Part shown: piece by piece, positions 1 through 7,723 of the stretch
How the letters are laid out: each line of letters starts with the position of its first letter
Numbering within the stretch: the stretch's first letter is position 1
NCBI RefSeq assembly: GCF_031453675.1
Contig: NZ_JAVIZX010000001.1
Location: 3,432,001 to 3,496,000 of the forward strand
Reading direction: 5' to 3'
DNA length: 64,000 bases
Source: Paracidovorax wautersii
Lineage (GTDB): Bacteria > Pseudomonadota > Gammaproteobacteria > Burkholderiales > Burkholderiaceae_C
Program-made: the position numbers and the translations under genes
The notes under the pieces: generated by a model
What the model saw: only the letters and a program-made list of their open reading frames with translations
Databases searched by the model: none
What the model was told of the DNA's origin: nothing

Positions 1-1692
1 AGCCGGGGCCGGCGGTGGCGCCCGGCGCGGCACCACGTTCCAGTACATCGCGTTGCCGGTGTATTGGTCTGCGCCCAGTGCCTGGGCTATCGCCACATTC
101 ACGCTCTCCAGTGTGGGGTAGCCCGCCACGGGCTTGAAGGCCGGTCCGCGCAATGCTTCGGGCAGGCGGGCCACGGCGTCTTCGTCGGTGGCGAAGCAGG
201 CCACGCCTTCGGTGCCCGGGCTGCCAGCGTCCATCACGAAGCCGGGGTTGGGGCTCATCCAGTCGGGAATGCGCACGGCCTGGCGGGCGGACACCCAGCC
301 CGAGCTGTTGGTGGCGTTGGGCAGCAGGCGGATCACCGTGCCATTGGCGCTGCCCATGTAGCAGGACAGGTAGGAGGCCCGAGACACCGTGGCCGACAGG
401 AAGATCTGCTCACCCACCTCGAAGGCCTTGCGGTCGATCAGGATGTTCTCGATCTGCAGATCGATGGTGCGCGGTTCGGGCGGCGCGCCGTAGGCCACCG
501 TGGCGCCTGTCTGCGCGGCGGTGGCTGCCGTGGCGGCCGGCTGGGCAGACTGGGGCTCCCAGCCCACGCGCACCAGCTTGCCGTCCGGCCCCAGGCCGAC
601 GAAGCTGCGCAGCGCGCGCTCGTAGGTGGCGAAGTCCACCACACCGGTGACGACCATGCCCTGGTCGGCCTGGTAGCGGGCGATGGCTTCGCGCGTCTGC
701 GCGGCGTTGCGGTCCCAGTCCTGTTCGCTGGCGACGCGGTAGCCCTGCGTGGCGAGCGAACTGCGCACCAGGCGGCGCTGCACCGTGGCATCGCCCTCGT
801 CATACCAGTCGCGCAGCTGGCGCTGGAAGTCCGGATGGTTCTGCTCCAGCGTGAGGCACTGCCAGTAGGGCAGGCGGGCCCACTTGCCCACCAGCTCGAT
901 CATGGCCAGTTCCACCAGCGTGCGCACGGCGGGGCCGGAGCCCTGGGCATAGTCGCGGCCCACGGTGAACTGCACGCCGTAGCTGCCGATGCGGCCGGCC
1001 AGGTCCAGCCCCTGGCCCCCGTTGCCGATGACGATCTCGTTGGCCGAGTCCAGCCCCGGGATGATGGTGCGGCTGCGGAAGTCGCCCAGGTGCATCTCCA
1101 GCCCGATCACGGTGGCGTTGCGCGTGCGGCTGTAGCCTGTTTCCAGCCGCGAGGCGGAGGTGCCGATGTCCATGTTGTTGCGGATGACGTTCTGGTCCAC
1201 GAACGCCACGGCGCCCGACACGTACAGGGCCGGACGCTGCAGCTGGATCTGGTTGTTGTTGAGCAGGATGGTGGTGAGGTTCTGCACCGTGTCCTGGCGG
1301 GCGATGTCCACCTCGTAGTCCACATAGCGGAAGGCGTTGGACAGGCGGGACATCTGCGACAGCGCGGTGATCACCATGTCCTTGGTCGCCACGGCCACGC
1401 GGCCGGAGAAGTCAGGGATCTGCTTGCTGGTGATGAGGGTGGTGGGCAACTGTGCCTCGCGGAACAGGTGGTCCATGCACATCAGCGAATCCGAGAAGCT
1501 CGAGAACGAGCGCACCGGCCGCACGGTGGGCCGGTCCGCCGCATAGCCGTGGCTGTGGAAGGCCGCGTCCTCGCGGGCGTTCATGGGGGTTGCGCAGCCC
1601 GCCAGCAAGGTGGCGAGGGCCGTCAGGCCGGCGCCAAGGCGCAGGCGGCGGCCCCAGCCGGCCACGCGGCCGGCCACAGGTTCGGTGCTCAT
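1..1692 (-). CDS. CsgG/HfaB-like outer-membrane lipoprotein with DUF4384 region (partial at window edge)
   Basis: The reading frame is open from an ATG at 1692 to the left edge, so the C-terminus is missing. The N-terminus is a lipoprotein signal with lipobox LAGC about 30 residues in. Residues ~40-290 resemble the CsgG/HfaB pore family, including stretches such as FSDSLMCMDHLFREAQ and NGGQGLDLAGRIG. A short peptidoglycan-binding-like helical stretch (REAIARYQADQGMVVTG) follows, then a DUF4384-like beta domain. CsgG relatives form outer-membrane export pores for curli or anchor the Caulobacter holdfast. A GAGGGG ribosome site precedes the start, and an in-frame ATG lies six bases upstream. 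It is the third gene of a leftward operon after two small secreted proteins. The family call is by eye. The pore role is inferred from family and context. Confidence 0.72.
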   Translation of the reverse strand, partial: MSTEPVAGRVAGWGRRLRLGAGLTALATLLAGCATPMNAREDAAFHSHGYAADRPTVRPVRSFSSFSDSLMCMDHLFREAQLPTTLITSKQIPDFSGRVAVATKDMVITALSQMSRLSNAFRYVDYEVDIARQDTVQNLTTILLNNNQIQLQRPALYVSGAVAFVDQNVIRNNMDIGTSASRLETGYSRTRNATVIGLEMHLGDFRSRTIIPGLDSANEIVIGNGGQGLDLAGRIGSYGVQFTVGRDYAQGSGPAVRTLVELAMIELVGKWARLPYWQCLTLEQNHPDFQRQLRDWYDEGDATVQRRLVRSSLATQGYRVASEQDWDRNAAQTREAIARYQADQGMVVTGVVDFATYERALRSFVGLGPDGKLVRVGWEPQSAQPAATAATAAQTGATVAYGAPPEPRTIDLQIENILIDRKAFEVGEQIFLSATVSRASYLSCYMGSANGTVIRLLPNATNSSGWVSARQAVRIPDWMSPNPGFVMDAGSPGTEGVACFATDEDAVARLPEALRGPAFKPVAGYPTLESVNVAIAQALGADQYTGNAMYWNVVPRRAPPPAPA

Positions 1693-1765
1693 GGTCATCC
1701 CCCTCGGAAACCGGCGGGCAATCCTCGCCCCAGCGCCGTGGCGCCGGCTGGCGGGCCCGTCCGGT

Positions 1766-2206
1766 TCAGTTGCAGACGTTGATCAGATCGCCGCGCAGCA
1801 CCACCACCTGCTGCTGCGGGCTCGGTCCATAGCGGTTGAAGGCCCCGGCGGCGCCGGTGGCCGGCGTGGTGCTGCCCACTTCCTGCACGCAGGTCTTGCG
1901 CTGGCCCTGGGCATTGGCGCGGGTCACCACATCGCTGTCCGTGGCGATGCCGGCGGCCTGGTCGGAGAAGGCCTTGGCCTCGAACCGCGCCACCTTGGCC
2001 TTGATATAGGACGGCATGTCGTCCTGGGTTTCCAGTCCCTGGGACCGGGCGGCATTGTTCAGCGGCAGCGACAGGTGCTGTACCGGCTGGTTCAGGATCA
2101 CCGGATCTTCGCCGGGCGCGGCCAGCAGGGCCGGGGCGGTGAAGACCGTCAGCAGGCAGACGCCTGCCTTGAGGAGAAAAAACTGCTTCACGGAGATTGA
2201 TGCCAT
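1766..2206 (-). CDS. small secreted protein of the CsgG-like cassette
   Basis: This 146-residue protein has a clear Sec signal peptide (hydrophobic run then ALLAA, cleavage near residue 29). A GGAGG site lies 7 bases before the ATG. The mature part is polar, with two cysteines: one in KTCVQEVG and one in the C-terminal INVCN, where it is the next-to-last residue. I do not recognise the family. Position suggests an HfaA-like or CsgE/CsgF-like accessory, or a minor fibre subunit, but no diagnostic motif supports a choice. It lies between the repeat protein (94 bases upstream) and the CsgG-like gene (73 bases downstream) on the same strand. Its end (VCN) resembles that of the repeat protein (ACN), which suggests both are handled by the same machinery. 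Confidence 0.65.
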   Translation of the reverse strand: MASISVKQFFLLKAGVCLLTVFTAPALLAAPGEDPVILNQPVQHLSLPLNNAARSQGLETQDDMPSYIKAKVARFEAKAFSDQAAGIATDSDVVTRANAQGQRKTCVQEVGSTTPATGAAGAFNRYGPSPQQQVVVLRGDLINVCN

Positions 2207-2241
2207 GGTGGACCTCCATCCCGCCAGGCAGGCCCGCGGCC

Positions 2242-2259
2242 GGCCCCCGTCTCGGGGCC
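2242..2259 (-). promoter_or_regulatory. intercistronic GC stem-loop
   Basis: A six-base-pair GGCCCC/GGGGCC stem with a six-base loop lies between the repeat-protein stop and the next gene's start on the minus strand. It has no T-tract. It could attenuate transcription or protect the upstream mRNA, raising the first gene over its downstream partners. That role is an inference. Confidence 0.35.
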
Positions 2260-2300
2260 TGCGCGCGGTCTTGCTGGCAGGCAGTGCTGTAGGGCTGCGA

Positions 2301-2786
2301 TCAGTTGCAGGCCTGGCAGCCGTTGTTGGTGGAGATGTTCTGCACGGCGCTGGAGCTGCCGTTGGCGTAGTTGCCGATGTAGGAGTTGCGTGCAGCCACC
2401 AGCTGCAGTTGCTCGCCGCCGACGTTCACGTGGCCGATGTTGGAGGCCAGGCTCTGCGTGGCCACGGCCTGCGAGCCGCTGGCCTTGTTGGCGATTGTCG
2501 TGTACTTGGCGGACACCATCTGCACGGAGGTGTCGTCCACGGTCACGTAGCCGGTGTTGCTGGCCAGGTTCTGGCGGGCCGCGCCGCCGAACTCGGCGTC
2601 GTTCTTCACCGAGCTGTGCGACAGCGAGGTCAGTTGCAGGCTGGTGGCGTTGATGTTGATCTCGGGGGTGCTGCTGCCGCCGCCGTTGTTGCCCCCATTG
2701 CCACCGCCATTGTTTCCACCACCGCTGCCCCAGGCAAAGGCGCTGGCGGCGAACAGGCTGAGGGAGAGAATTGCAAGCTTCTTCAT
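2301..2786 (-). CDS. secreted protein with three ~38-residue repeats, candidate fibre/amyloid subunit
   Basis: The protein has 161 residues. The start is set by AAGGAG 7 bases before the ATG and by a textbook signal peptide (residues 1-18, ending ASAFA). Residues 19-41 are a Gly/Asn linker. Three imperfect repeats follow at about 50-87, 88-126 and 127-156. They share the pattern hQhxS....hxNxAxG...AxQ(N/S)hxSNxG, where h is hydrophobic. Regular Asn, Gln, Ser and Gly at repeat turns recall curlin repeats of CsgA/CsgB, though this is not the curlin consensus. The protein ends CQACN. It is the promoter-proximal gene before the CsgG-like pore, as a major exported subunit would be. The fibre role is an inference, and a soluble surface protein is possible. 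Confidence 0.7.
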   Translation of the reverse strand: MKKLAILSLSLFAASAFAWGSGGGNNGGGNGGNNGGGSSTPEININATSLQLTSLSHSSVKNDAEFGGAARQNLASNTGYVTVDDTSVQMVSAKYTTIANKASGSQAVATQSLASNIGHVNVGGEQLQLVAARNSYIGNYANGSSSAVQNISTNNGCQACN

Positions 2787-3382
2787 GATCACACTCCTTG
2801 GTTGCTTCTGACACATGCCGGGAACCGGCCCATTCCGGTCCCGGCAGCGGGTCGACAACATCAGCGATATGGCGCTGTGCTGTTGTCTGGCTGCAGTGTG
2901 TGATGCGGGGGCACCGCCGAACATCTCCGGATCGGGGTAGCCGGCTTGTGGCGCGTGAACACCCTTGCACAGGAGGCTAGGCCCCCTTGTTTTCAGCCAC
3001 TCCAGAGAGGTCTCAATCGATTTCTGGACGTGCCATTGCCGGTAGTGTCCAAATGAAACAAAAGTAATGGCAAGCGAGGCATGTGTTTAACGACAGGAGG
3101 CTTGCGCAAGATTGAATGACCGGAATATGACGCGGATAAGTACCGATGGCTTCCAGCCTTTTCCTCTCTGTGGAATATGCGTTTTGCACTTCTCTCGAGT
3201 AGTAGGGTTGTTTCTGGTTATCCGTGATGTCCCGGCCGCGTTTATCTAATGGTTAGTATCTAATTGTGTCTAAAGTAACCTCTGTATAAACGACAGCCCG
3301 CATGTAGATATTTGTTCTTTAATTCATCCCGGTGTGCTTTTCGTAATCAAAAGTCGCACCGGAATACAAGAGAGGAGCACCT
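2787..3382. promoter_or_regulatory. divergent AT-rich regulatory region between secretion operon and LuxR regulator
   Basis: These 596 bases hold no credible gene. The part from about 3040 to 3370 is clearly richer in A+T than its surroundings. It includes runs such as TTTATCTAATGGTTAG and several TATA-like stretches, so promoters for both directions probably lie here. H-NS/MvaT-type silencing or IHF bending would be plausible. A hairpin at 2816-2846 (arms TGCCGGGAACCGG and CCGGTCCCGGCA, one bulge) sits just upstream of the repeat-protein ribosome site. A second is at 3329-3362. The layout parallels the long csgD-csgB intergenic region of enterobacteria. Confidence 0.6.
3329..3362 (+). promoter_or_regulatory. 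hairpin in the leader of the response-regulator gene
   Basis: An imperfect inverted repeat, CCGGTGTGCTTTT against AAAAGTCGCACCGG with a short AT loop, ends about 20 bases before the start codon and just before the GAGGAG ribosome site. It could be a protein-binding palindrome or an RNA stem. It has no terminator-like T-run on the plus strand. Confidence 0.4.
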
Positions 3383-4186
3383 ATGACAAGTGTTGGAGTG
3401 ACAGTGGGCGAATGCGATGGCGCCGTGGCGGTACTCGAACGGGGCGCTTTGTCGGGAGGGCAGTTCGCCATGCACCGCAACCCGCCATCCGTGTGGCCGG
3501 ACTTTCTGGCCGGCCAGGTCGAAAAGCCGGTGCGGGTGCTGCTCATCGATGACGACGCGCACATGCGCCGCGTGATCGGCCAGGAACTCATGGCCGACCC
3601 GCGCACGCTGCTGGTGGGCCAGGCGACCAATGTGCGGGAGGGACGCCGTGCTATCAAGCAGCATGAATTCGATGTGATGCTGGTCGACCTGCACCTGGGC
3701 GATGGCGAGGGCTTCACGCTCATCGACTGCATGAAGTCCGCACGGCCCTCGGCCGAGGCGGTGATGATCTCCATCATGGACGCGGACGAACAAGTGCTGC
3801 GGGCCTTCGAACTGGGCGCCACCGGCTACCTGGTGAAGAACTCCTGGTTCGGCAACTACCCCCAGGCCGTCCTGCAAGTGGCCAACGGTGGTGCTTCCAT
3901 CACGCCGAATCTGGCCCGGCGGCTCCTCCAGCGTTTCGACCAGGGTACCTCCGCCAGCGCATCGCCTGCGCGGCGGCAGGACGCCCCGGACACCGAGCGC
4001 CTGTCCGTACGCGAGAAGGAAGTGCTGCGCATGGTGGCCAGCGGCTACACCAGCGCGGAAATCGGCGCCCGCCTGCTCATTAGTGCCATGACCGTGAACA
4101 CGCACATCAAGAACATCTACCGCAAGCTGCAGGTGCGCACGCGGGCCCAGGCGGTACGCTTCGCCTCGCTCAGAGGCCTGTTCTGA
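3383..4186 (+). CDS. LuxR/NarL-family response regulator
   Basis: The protein has 267 residues and a GAGGAG site 5 bases before the ATG. An unusual N-terminal extension of about 48 residues precedes the receiver domain. The acidic cluster is D56-D58, the phospho-acceptor is D102 in LVDLHLGDG, and the conserved lysine is K152 in GYLVK, so the receiver looks competent. This differs from CsgD, whose receiver is atypical. A LuxR-type helix-turn-helix occupies residues ~207-267 (LSVREKEVLRMVASGYTS, then TVNTHIKNIYRKL). It is divergent from the secretion operon and 56 bases upstream of a histidine kinase, so it probably controls both. Its target promoter is an inference. Confidence 0.9.
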   Translation: MTSVGVTVGECDGAVAVLERGALSGGQFAMHRNPPSVWPDFLAGQVEKPVRVLLIDDDAHMRRVIGQELMADPRTLLVGQATNVREGRRAIKQHEFDVMLVDLHLGDGEGFTLIDCMKSARPSAEAVMISIMDADEQVLRAFELGATGYLVKNSWFGNYPQAVLQVANGGASITPNLARRLLQRFDQGTSASASPARRQDAPDTERLSVREKEVLRMVASGYTSAEIGARLLISAMTVNTHIKNIYRKLQVRTRAQAVRFASLRGLF

Positions 4187-4242
4187 TCCGGAAGCGATCT
4201 GCTGCCTGACGCCCTGGGGTCGTGCCTGACGGCTGATGCACC

Positions 4243-5061
4243 GTGTTCCTCTCCCGTCCTCCCGTGTTCGCCTTGGCCTGTGTGGGGCTCTGGGCCGCCC
4301 AACTGGCGGTGCATGTCGGGGTGCTGCTCTGGCTGCATGCGCCCCTGGCGCAGAGCGGCTGGCTGGGCTGGTACCTGGCCAGCCTGGCGTGCAATCTGGG
4401 CATGGGCGCGCTGCTGCTGCCGCAGTTGCCGCGCGTGCTGCGGTGGCGCCCGCGCCGCCACCTGCGGCCCAGTCCCGAACTGCGGGACGAGCGCCGCCGT
4501 ATCGCACGCGATCTGCATGACCAGATCGGCTCGCAACTGGTCAGCGCCATGGCGCTGCTGGACGCCGATGCCCCTGCGCAGGCCCGGCAGGCGCTGGAGC
4601 AGTGCATGCTCGATGCGCGCCTGCTGGTGGACTCCATGGATGGCCACGACGATGCGCTGACGGACAGTCTGGCGCGCCTGCGGCACCGTCTGCAGCCGGT
4701 GCTGGAGGGCCGCCACATCCGGCTCGTCTGGTCCGTGGAGTGGGCCCAGGGCGTGCCTGCGGGCACGCGCGCCCGGGAGCTGACCTGCGTGGTGCGTGAA
4801 GCTGTCAGCAACGTGCTGCAGCATGCGCAGGCCACAGAGGTGTCGGTCTCCCTGGTCCTGCAGGAAACGCCTTTAGGCCGTGCATGGCACCTGACCGTCT
4901 CGGACAACGGCCGGGGCTTGCCACCCGGCGGCCTGGTCCACACCGGCCTGGGCATGGCGAGCATGCGGGAGCGCGTGGCGCGGGCTGGCGGCACCTTGCA
5001 AGTGCTGAACGGCGCCCAGGGCGGCGTGGTGGTACAGGTGACCGTACCCGCAGACCGTTGA
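4243..5061 (+). CDS. sensor histidine kinase, HisKA_3/NarX type
   Basis: The protein has 272 residues. The only available start in frame is a GTG at 4243, because a stop codon lies at 4234-4236. Two membrane segments (about 8-31 and 40-61) are followed by a short linker and the HisKA_3 dimerisation region with phospho-acceptor H92 in ARDLHDQIGS. The HATPase domain shows an N box (REAVSNVLQHA) and G boxes (DNGRGLPPGG, GLGMASMRERV). There is no periplasmic sensor domain between the two helices, so it probably senses the membrane or a partner protein. It pairs with the upstream response regulator. Confidence 0.88.
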   Translation: MFLSRPPVFALACVGLWAAQLAVHVGVLLWLHAPLAQSGWLGWYLASLACNLGMGALLLPQLPRVLRWRPRRHLRPSPELRDERRRIARDLHDQIGSQLVSAMALLDADAPAQARQALEQCMLDARLLVDSMDGHDDALTDSLARLRHRLQPVLEGRHIRLVWSVEWAQGVPAGTRARELTCVVREAVSNVLQHAQATEVSVSLVLQETPLGRAWHLTVSDNGRGLPPGGLVHTGLGMASMRERVARAGGTLQVLNGAQGGVVVQVTVPADR

Positions 5062-5093
5062 CGGGGGGCGCCGCCGCTGCGCGCGAGGAGGGC

Positions 5094-7493
5094 TCAGCGC
5101 GCGGGCGAAGCGGCGGATGCCGGAGCGCGGGCCGGCCGTGCGGCGCCGGGCTTGCCGGTCTTGACCGCGTCGTTGGCCCGCGCCAGCAGGGCGGCGCAGT
5201 TCTCGTCGTCGTCTGCCGCGGGCACGGTGATGGGCACCAGGGCCAGTGCCACGGGCGCCACGGCGACTGCAGCCACCGCCGCCCCGGCACGCAGCAGCAG
5301 CGGGCCGGCTTCCACGCCCACCTTCGGATCAGCGAAGGTACCCCGCACATACAGCGGCGTGCGCAGGGACAGGAATTTCCATTGCAGCGATTCCGGCTTG
5401 ATGCGCAGATCCATCCGCTCGTTGCCCAGATCCACGGTTCCAGTGGCCTGCACCACGGCTTCGTCGGTGCTGAGCTTGACCGAGCGTGTCTGCGCCACAC
5501 CGTTGTTCACGGCGAAGTCGGCCACGGCGCAGCGCAGCTTCACTTCCTCGTTCTCGCCGAACAGCTTGGCCACCACCACGCTGCCCACATTGAGCGCGGC
5601 CAGGTCCAGCATCTGCTTGCTGAAGGTGCCATCGCGGATGTACAGGCGGGCCTCGCCCGAGCTGCTGCCCAGCATGCGGGCGACCGAGTTGCCATTGGCC
5701 GCCAGGGCGACCGCGCCATCCAGCCGCCCGAAGCTCTTCTTCATCAGGTCTACCTCAGGGAAGAGGGCAGAGAGGCGCAACCCTTCCACCGTACCGCGCA
5801 GCTGCGTCTTGAGCGGGCCCGAGCGGCTGTCGAGCACCACCTGCGAGTCGATCTTGCCCTGCGCCACGCCGAAGCGCAGCGGCGACAGCGTCAGCTGCGC
5901 ATTGTCGAGCACGGCGTGCACGTTCAGGTTCTCGATCGGCAGGCTGCCGGGGCGCACGATGCGCTCGCCGGTGAACGTCAGGTCCACGTCCATGGCGTTC
6001 CAGCGGTCCGTGGCGAAGGCGGAGTCGGGCAGCACCTTGCCGGGCCGCTTTGAAGTGCCCGTCTGCGCCTTGCCTTCCTCGCTGGGCGTGCCGATGACGG
6101 GGCCCAGGTCGGCCAGCCGCAGCTGCTTGGAGGTCATCGTGCCCTGCAGCTTGGGCCGGGGCTGACCGGAGGTGTACTTCAGGCCGCCGTGCAGGTCGCT
6201 TTCACCCACGGTGCCATGGAACTCCCGGTACTCCCACGTGGCCTGATCGGGGCGCAGATTGCCCACCAGGTGCCCACGCGTCTGGAAGGGCGGCGTGTTG
6301 GGCAGGACGAGCCCGGTCAGGGCATAGAGGTCTGCCATGCTGCTGGCCTTGAGCATCACCTGCAGGTCCATGCCGTCCAGCGCCGCGGGGTTGGCGAGGA
6401 TGCCCTCGACCTCGGTCTGCACGCTGCCGGCGCGGGCCTTGAACTGCAGCGGATAGTTCACCACCTTGTCGCGCAGCGAGAGGATGGAGCCGCCCTGGCC
6501 CTCGCCCTGCACGCGCGCCTTGCCGTAGCGCCCCTCCAGTCCGACGCGCACGCCGTACTTGCCCGGAGCCTGCCCGGCGGGCGTGTCGATGGTGTCGATG
6601 CGGGCACGCAGCGCCAGGTCCTTGCTGCCGTCGGAATAACCCAGCCAGCCGCCGCGGATGATGAGCTGGCCTACGCTCAGATCCCAGGGGTTGTCCTTCG
6701 GTTCGGTTTCGCCGCTGTCCTCGCGCCGCTGGAAGGTCCAGTTGTTGGTGCCATCCGACTTGCGGCCGAGCACGATGTCCGGTGCCGTGAGCACCACGGT
6801 GTCGAGCACCACGGTGCGTGCAAGCAACGGCAGCAGCTGCAGCGTGGCGCTGGCACTGCCGATGGTGCCCATGGTCTCGGGCGGGCGTGGTGGCGCATCG
6901 GCTTCGGGGTCGCCGTTCTCCCGGGCCAGGGCGCTGGAGACGGCGGTTGGTGCAGGCTGCGTCTGCGCCGCCGAGGCCTGCACGGCCGGGGTGGAAGCGG
7001 CTCCGTTCGCGGCGGACGCAGCCGAGGCGGCCAACGCCGCTGACGACGCTGCCGCAGCCGGTGCATCCGCGCTGGCTGCCGCCGTCACCCGCCGGGGCGC
7101 GGGCTTGCGCGGCACGGCGGGCAGGGTCTTGTCCCCGGCCGCGGGCTCTTCTGCGATCGCGAACTGCGGTGGGTTGTCCATCACCAGCTGCCGGGCCTGC
7201 ACTGTCACGCCGGGCACCCAGCGGCGCCAGCCGGTTTCCAGCGGCTGGGGCCAGTGCCAATCGGCCGACAGATCCCCTTCGATGGCGAAGCGGCGGCCGG
7301 TGGCCTCGCTCACCTTCTCGTTGATCCACGGCTTGTGGCGGTTCCAGTCCCAATGGGTGATCAGGATGGCCGCCACCACCAGCAGGGCCACCAGTGCGGC
7401 CAACGTACCCAGCAGCCACCGAATCACCCAGTGCGTCTTTCGGGACGGGCGGGTAGCGGCGGCGGAGGGCGAGGCGGGTGAATCAGCGGTCAT
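5094..7493 (-). CDS. AsmA family protein
   Basis: The protein has 799 residues from the ATG at 7493. A cytoplasmic N-terminus is followed by one membrane helix (about 25-45), then the AsmA N-terminal signature (NEKVSEATGRRFAIEGDLS). An Ala-rich low-complexity insert occupies about 90-175. The long beta-rich body includes GSASATLQLLPLLARTVVLD and NNWTFQRRED, typical of AsmA proteins. AsmA-like proteins are bridge-like inner-membrane-anchored periplasmic proteins implicated in moving phospholipids to the outer membrane. A longer frame continues upstream to 7880, but that part is low-complexity and unlike the family. It converges with the histidine kinase, with 32 bases between the stops. Confidence 0.85.
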   Translation of the reverse strand: MTADSPASPSAAATRPSRKTHWVIRWLLGTLAALVALLVVAAILITHWDWNRHKPWINEKVSEATGRRFAIEGDLSADWHWPQPLETGWRRWVPGVTVQARQLVMDNPPQFAIAEEPAAGDKTLPAVPRKPAPRRVTAAASADAPAAAASSAALAASAASAANGAASTPAVQASAAQTQPAPTAVSSALARENGDPEADAPPRPPETMGTIGSASATLQLLPLLARTVVLDTVVLTAPDIVLGRKSDGTNNWTFQRREDSGETEPKDNPWDLSVGQLIIRGGWLGYSDGSKDLALRARIDTIDTPAGQAPGKYGVRVGLEGRYGKARVQGEGQGGSILSLRDKVVNYPLQFKARAGSVQTEVEGILANPAALDGMDLQVMLKASSMADLYALTGLVLPNTPPFQTRGHLVGNLRPDQATWEYREFHGTVGESDLHGGLKYTSGQPRPKLQGTMTSKQLRLADLGPVIGTPSEEGKAQTGTSKRPGKVLPDSAFATDRWNAMDVDLTFTGERIVRPGSLPIENLNVHAVLDNAQLTLSPLRFGVAQGKIDSQVVLDSRSGPLKTQLRGTVEGLRLSALFPEVDLMKKSFGRLDGAVALAANGNSVARMLGSSSGEARLYIRDGTFSKQMLDLAALNVGSVVVAKLFGENEEVKLRCAVADFAVNNGVAQTRSVKLSTDEAVVQATGTVDLGNERMDLRIKPESLQWKFLSLRTPLYVRGTFADPKVGVEAGPLLLRAGAAVAAVAVAPVALALVPITVPAADDDENCAALLARANDAVKTGKPGAARPARAPASAASPAR

Positions 7494-7709
7494 GTCGATG
7501 GCGGGTTCCTGCGGCGCTGCGGCGGGGCAGGGCCGGATGGGCACGTACGGCGTGCGGAACCTCGCCTGCTGCTGCACCGGCGGAACACCGGTAGGAGTCT
7601 TTGGCCCGAATGCTAGTGCGGCGGGCTGCCGTTGCACCGTATCGCGAACCGTTTGCCGCTCTTGTCCTACAGCACCGCTGGCGTCATCAACAAGGCGGTC
7701 GGTGCTGCC

Positions 7710-7715
7710 TACAAT
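7710..7715 (+). promoter_or_regulatory. -10-like TACAAT of a probable leaderless gene
   Basis: TACAAT ends 8 bases before the ATG of the pseudouridine synthase gene, and no Shine-Dalgarno motif lies between them. The spacing fits transcription starting at or very near the start codon. No good -35 box was found. Confidence 0.4.
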
Positions 7716-7723
7716 CGCCCGCC

